A DNA stretch of 20,115 nucleotides from Physocladia obscura. Lineage: Eukaryota > Chytridiomycota > Chytridiomycetes > Chytridiales > Chytriomycetaceae. This document shows positions 18,133 through 20,115 of the stretch, piece after piece. The translations under genes were made by a program, and so were the position numbers. The notes beneath the pieces are model-generated. The model did not search any database. It saw only the letters and a program-made list of their open reading frames with translations, and was not told where the DNA came from. The stretch spans positions 1 to 20,115 of the forward strand of contig JADGJH010000367.1 of assembly GCA_027596945.1 (NCBI GenBank), given 5' to 3'. Within the stretch, counting starts at the first letter, position 1. Every line of letters starts with the position of its first letter.

Positions 18133-19103
18133 ATGCACATCCCAAACCTCGCACCTGTGCCAGAGTACATCAAAAAAGTTAAGATCGGTCCCGAAAGACG
18201 ACACTACGTTGATAAATTTGAACTGTAAGCCATCATCTAAGAGAGCTATGAATTTCCTTCAATCAAACTACTTGAAATTAGAGAACGTGAATCCAAAATG
18301 ATTATGGAGGATCTGACACCAGGGTGGAAAGAAAAAACAGCCTATACTGGAGATTTTGCATTTGATTTCAACCTCGATAGCACCTTTCAAGAGCCGCGCT
18401 TCGTTCGGCCAAAGATGGACGCATCAAAGTATCTAGAAAAGGTTTAAATTGCTTCAACTTTGGATACTTTTGTTTACAACTGATGTTCTTGAAAGATGAT
18501 TGTGGAGAACGCGCCGAAACAGTCGGATGTCGACAAGTTTTTGTATGTGTCGTTATATCAAGCGACATATGATTCTGCTGGAACGAAATGTAAGCAGAAA
18601 AAAGAATCAGAGAGAAATTCATTTTCTCTTTGACGCAAAATAGCCTCTCCTTTTGTCGGACTTGAAAAGAAAGTGAGAACTCCAAACAAATCAAAAACAT
18701 CGCTCTATCAAGATTCGTTCGAAAATCCACGGGAAAATAAAAATGAGTTGAAATTGTTGGATAACAGGAGCAATAGAACAGGAAATGCCCGTGCAGCAAC
18801 ACCTCCACAACAGGGTAAGTGGCATGTACGCTGCAGATGGAATATTTTTAATAACTTAAACAAAGCTGTTTCAACGCTACTTCATTTGGTGAAAGATCCG
18901 GCATTTTCAACATCGTATGTAAATGACTATATCACAGAACATCCATCTGTAGAGGCCGGCGCTGGGCCATCATTTCCATCGACAGAGCATCCCATGCAAA
19001 CCCGACAGGTTTTTCATTACTTAAATTGTTTTGGCCTTTTGTTGAATAAATTTTTATTGATTAGATTGTCAAAAAAGCCTTCAAATATCGCAGATACGGA
19101 TAA
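18133..19103 (+). CDS. Conserved-looking protein of unknown function, 6 exons
   Basis: Not recognised. Exons 18133-18224, 18282-18441, 18496-18589, 18644-18814, 18866-19008 and 19065-19103 join in one frame of 232 residues. Donors are GTAAGC, GTTTAA, GTAAGC, GTAAGT and GTTTTT, and all introns end in AG. The protein begins MHIPNLAPVPEYIKKVKIGP, has an aromatic and charged region (GDFAFDFNLDSTFQEPRFVR), a Ser/Asn/Lys-rich middle, and ends MQTRQIVKKAFKYRRYG. No signal peptide, membrane segment or Cys/His cluster is visible. The consistent frame across five introns supports a real gene. The 3' end is not damaged by the element remnant that follows. Its head-to-head arrangement with the condensin gene may mean shared regulation, but that is inference. 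Confidence 0.7.
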
Positions 19104-19377
19104 AAAAATAATAAACTTTTCAAAAACAAGATTCAATTTAAAAATTTTCTTCAATCTATGTAAAAGTTTTTTTGAGAAATTCCTGAACCCAAAGCACAAC
19201 ATGCGTTTAAAATAGTGATACAAGATGTAAACCTAACTGTTCAACTTTCAAAATATTGAATATTTTTGATTACACAGATACTCAATTATTAGAAAAGAAA
19301 TTTGATAAAACACTTTTCACTTGAGGACACTTTGGGATATCTTAAAGTGCCCTCTTCCCCCCCAAAGTCCCTTCTCA
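19104..19377. other. Spacer before the second element remnant
   Basis: About 270 bp of AT-rich DNA. By analogy with the first element, a terminal repeat would be expected here, but I do not see a match to the 6737 or 15132 repeats. An imperfect inverted repeat lies around 19321-19375 (ACACTTTGGG / CCCAAAGTCCC). Confidence 0.4.
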
Positions 19378-19976
19378 TGGAAACTGTCTACAATAATCCA
19401 GGCAATAATCACGTCGACAAAGTGGATGAAAGTAAAATCAATTCTATGCTTTCTAAGGCAGGCATTCCTTATCCTTATGAGCTGATTTTGATTGATGTAC
19501 CTGAGAAACACTTAAAACTTGAAAATCCAGTTCAATTCAATGTCAATTGTTGATCAATCTTTGAAGGAAAGAATCAATGAACTTGAACAAACTATGAAAG
19601 AGATGAAAAGAATGTCTGTTTCTGATGAATCAAAACTAAGATTGCAATCAAAAGGTACTGAAATCAAGAAGGTACTCACCCAATTTAATGAAATAATGCA
19701 GCTTATGAAAGGAAAAAAGTATTACAAGACTGACAAAGAGGCATTTGAGATTGAGAGGAAGACTTGACTTATACCATATACAAAGAAGCAAGATATTGCT
19801 GATGTCAAGAAGAGTTGTGGATTGATCCAAATGTTATTGATGAAATTAATTGGAATCCACCTGCAATTCAGACGAGACCTTTGAAATATTTAAGAATTGA
19901 TGCTGCTGATAACAGCATTGTGTCATTCAAGCAACACAAGAGTCTTATGCTGAAATGATTTAATTCTCATCTGTAA
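19378..19976 (+). pseudogene. Diverged second copy of the element gene of unknown family
   Basis: Homologous along its length to the minus-strand gene at 15049-14417 (INSMLSKAGIPY, LIDVPEKHLKLENP, DQSLKERINELEQTMKEM, KYYKTDKEAFEIE, PPAIQTRPLKYLRID). The frame is broken twice: near 19540, where an extra TGTT fits between the AAT of FNVN and the GAT of DQSLKE, and near 19765, where a lost T in ACTTGACTT would account for the change. An in-frame TGA lies at 19800-19802, and the last frame ends at TGA 19956-19958 or TAA 19974-19976. Homology starts just before ATG 19378. The two copies are clearly diverged at protein level, so this is another family member and not a recent duplicate. Confidence 0.65.
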
Positions 19977-20115
19977 TGTTTTTAAACTGTTTGTGAATAA
20001 CAAGAAAAATTTTTAGTTTGAAAAAGTTGCCTTGAAAAACATCTTCTGACAAACAACAACATAAAGCTGTGTTGGCTCAGAAAACACACTTCAGCACAGC
20101 TTTCTGCTTCTGAAT
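19977..20115. other. Right edge with a hairpin
   Basis: Only 139 bp remain. Arms AAAGCTGTG (20063-20071) and CACAGCTTT (20095-20103) are exact inverted repeats around a 23-nt loop that can pair further (GTGTT with AACAC). Nothing else was recognised. Confidence 0.5.

Noticed and set aside
18368..18808. 146-codon minus-strand ORF
   Set aside because: Antisense to exons 2-4 of the split gene at 18133, whose joined frame and splice sites are better supported.
1..20115. tRNA, rRNA or CRISPR arrays
   Set aside because: No T-loop/anticodon pattern, no rRNA core motifs and no regularly spaced identical repeats were seen on reading both strands.

Overview
The window looks like nuclear DNA of an early-diverging fungus, most likely a zoosporic chytrid (inferred, moderate to low confidence). 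The signs are short GT-AG introns of about 40-75 nt, AT-rich spacers with long A/T homopolymers, GATA zinc fingers of the C-x2-C-x17-C-x2-C type, and a split condensin gene. No rRNA, tRNA, CRISPR array or bacterial-style operon was seen.

Region 1 (1-6736) is host DNA. Three intronless GATA-type transcription factor genes lie on the minus strand (878-120, 3177-2413, 5433-3994), separated by about 0.8-1.5 kb of AT-rich spacer. They are tandem paralogues: each has one C-terminal GATA finger, and each carries a short N-terminal motif of the form D-Q-x-x-x-x-E-[FY]-L-[LV]. About 1.3 kb without a convincing gene follows (5434-6736).

Region 2 (about 6737-15430) is an 8.7-kb mobile element bounded by long terminal inverted repeats: about 194 bp on the left, and about 299 bp on the right because of an internal duplication. 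From left to right it carries (a) a split gene with two Cys-rich zinc modules and a PD-(D/E)XK / Vsr-like nuclease core, (b) a hairpin-rich spacer, (c) a roughly 1,170-codon gene combining a family-B DNA polymerase, an SF1 (Pif1-like) helicase and an HNH nuclease, (d) a SIAH-like RING E3 ligase gene, and (e) a minus-strand gene of unknown family next to the right repeat. No integrase, capsid or protease was recognised. The element is decaying: the replication gene has frameshifts, ten in-frame TGA codons and a few TAA/TAG, and its CpG content is very low. The TGA codons look like Trp recoding at first sight, but CGA-to-TGA decay fits better because a paralogue keeps Arg at one such site and ORFs also end at TGA.

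Region 3 (15454-19103) is host DNA again. The 9-exon gene for condensin subunit 2 (CAPH/Brn1/Barren) is on the minus strand and ends only about 24 bp from the element's right end. It is head-to-head with a 6-exon plus-strand gene of unknown function (18133-19103) across a 183-bp gap.

Region 4 (19104-20115) holds a second, diverged and broken copy of the element's minus-strand gene, so another member of the same element family lies at or beyond the right edge.
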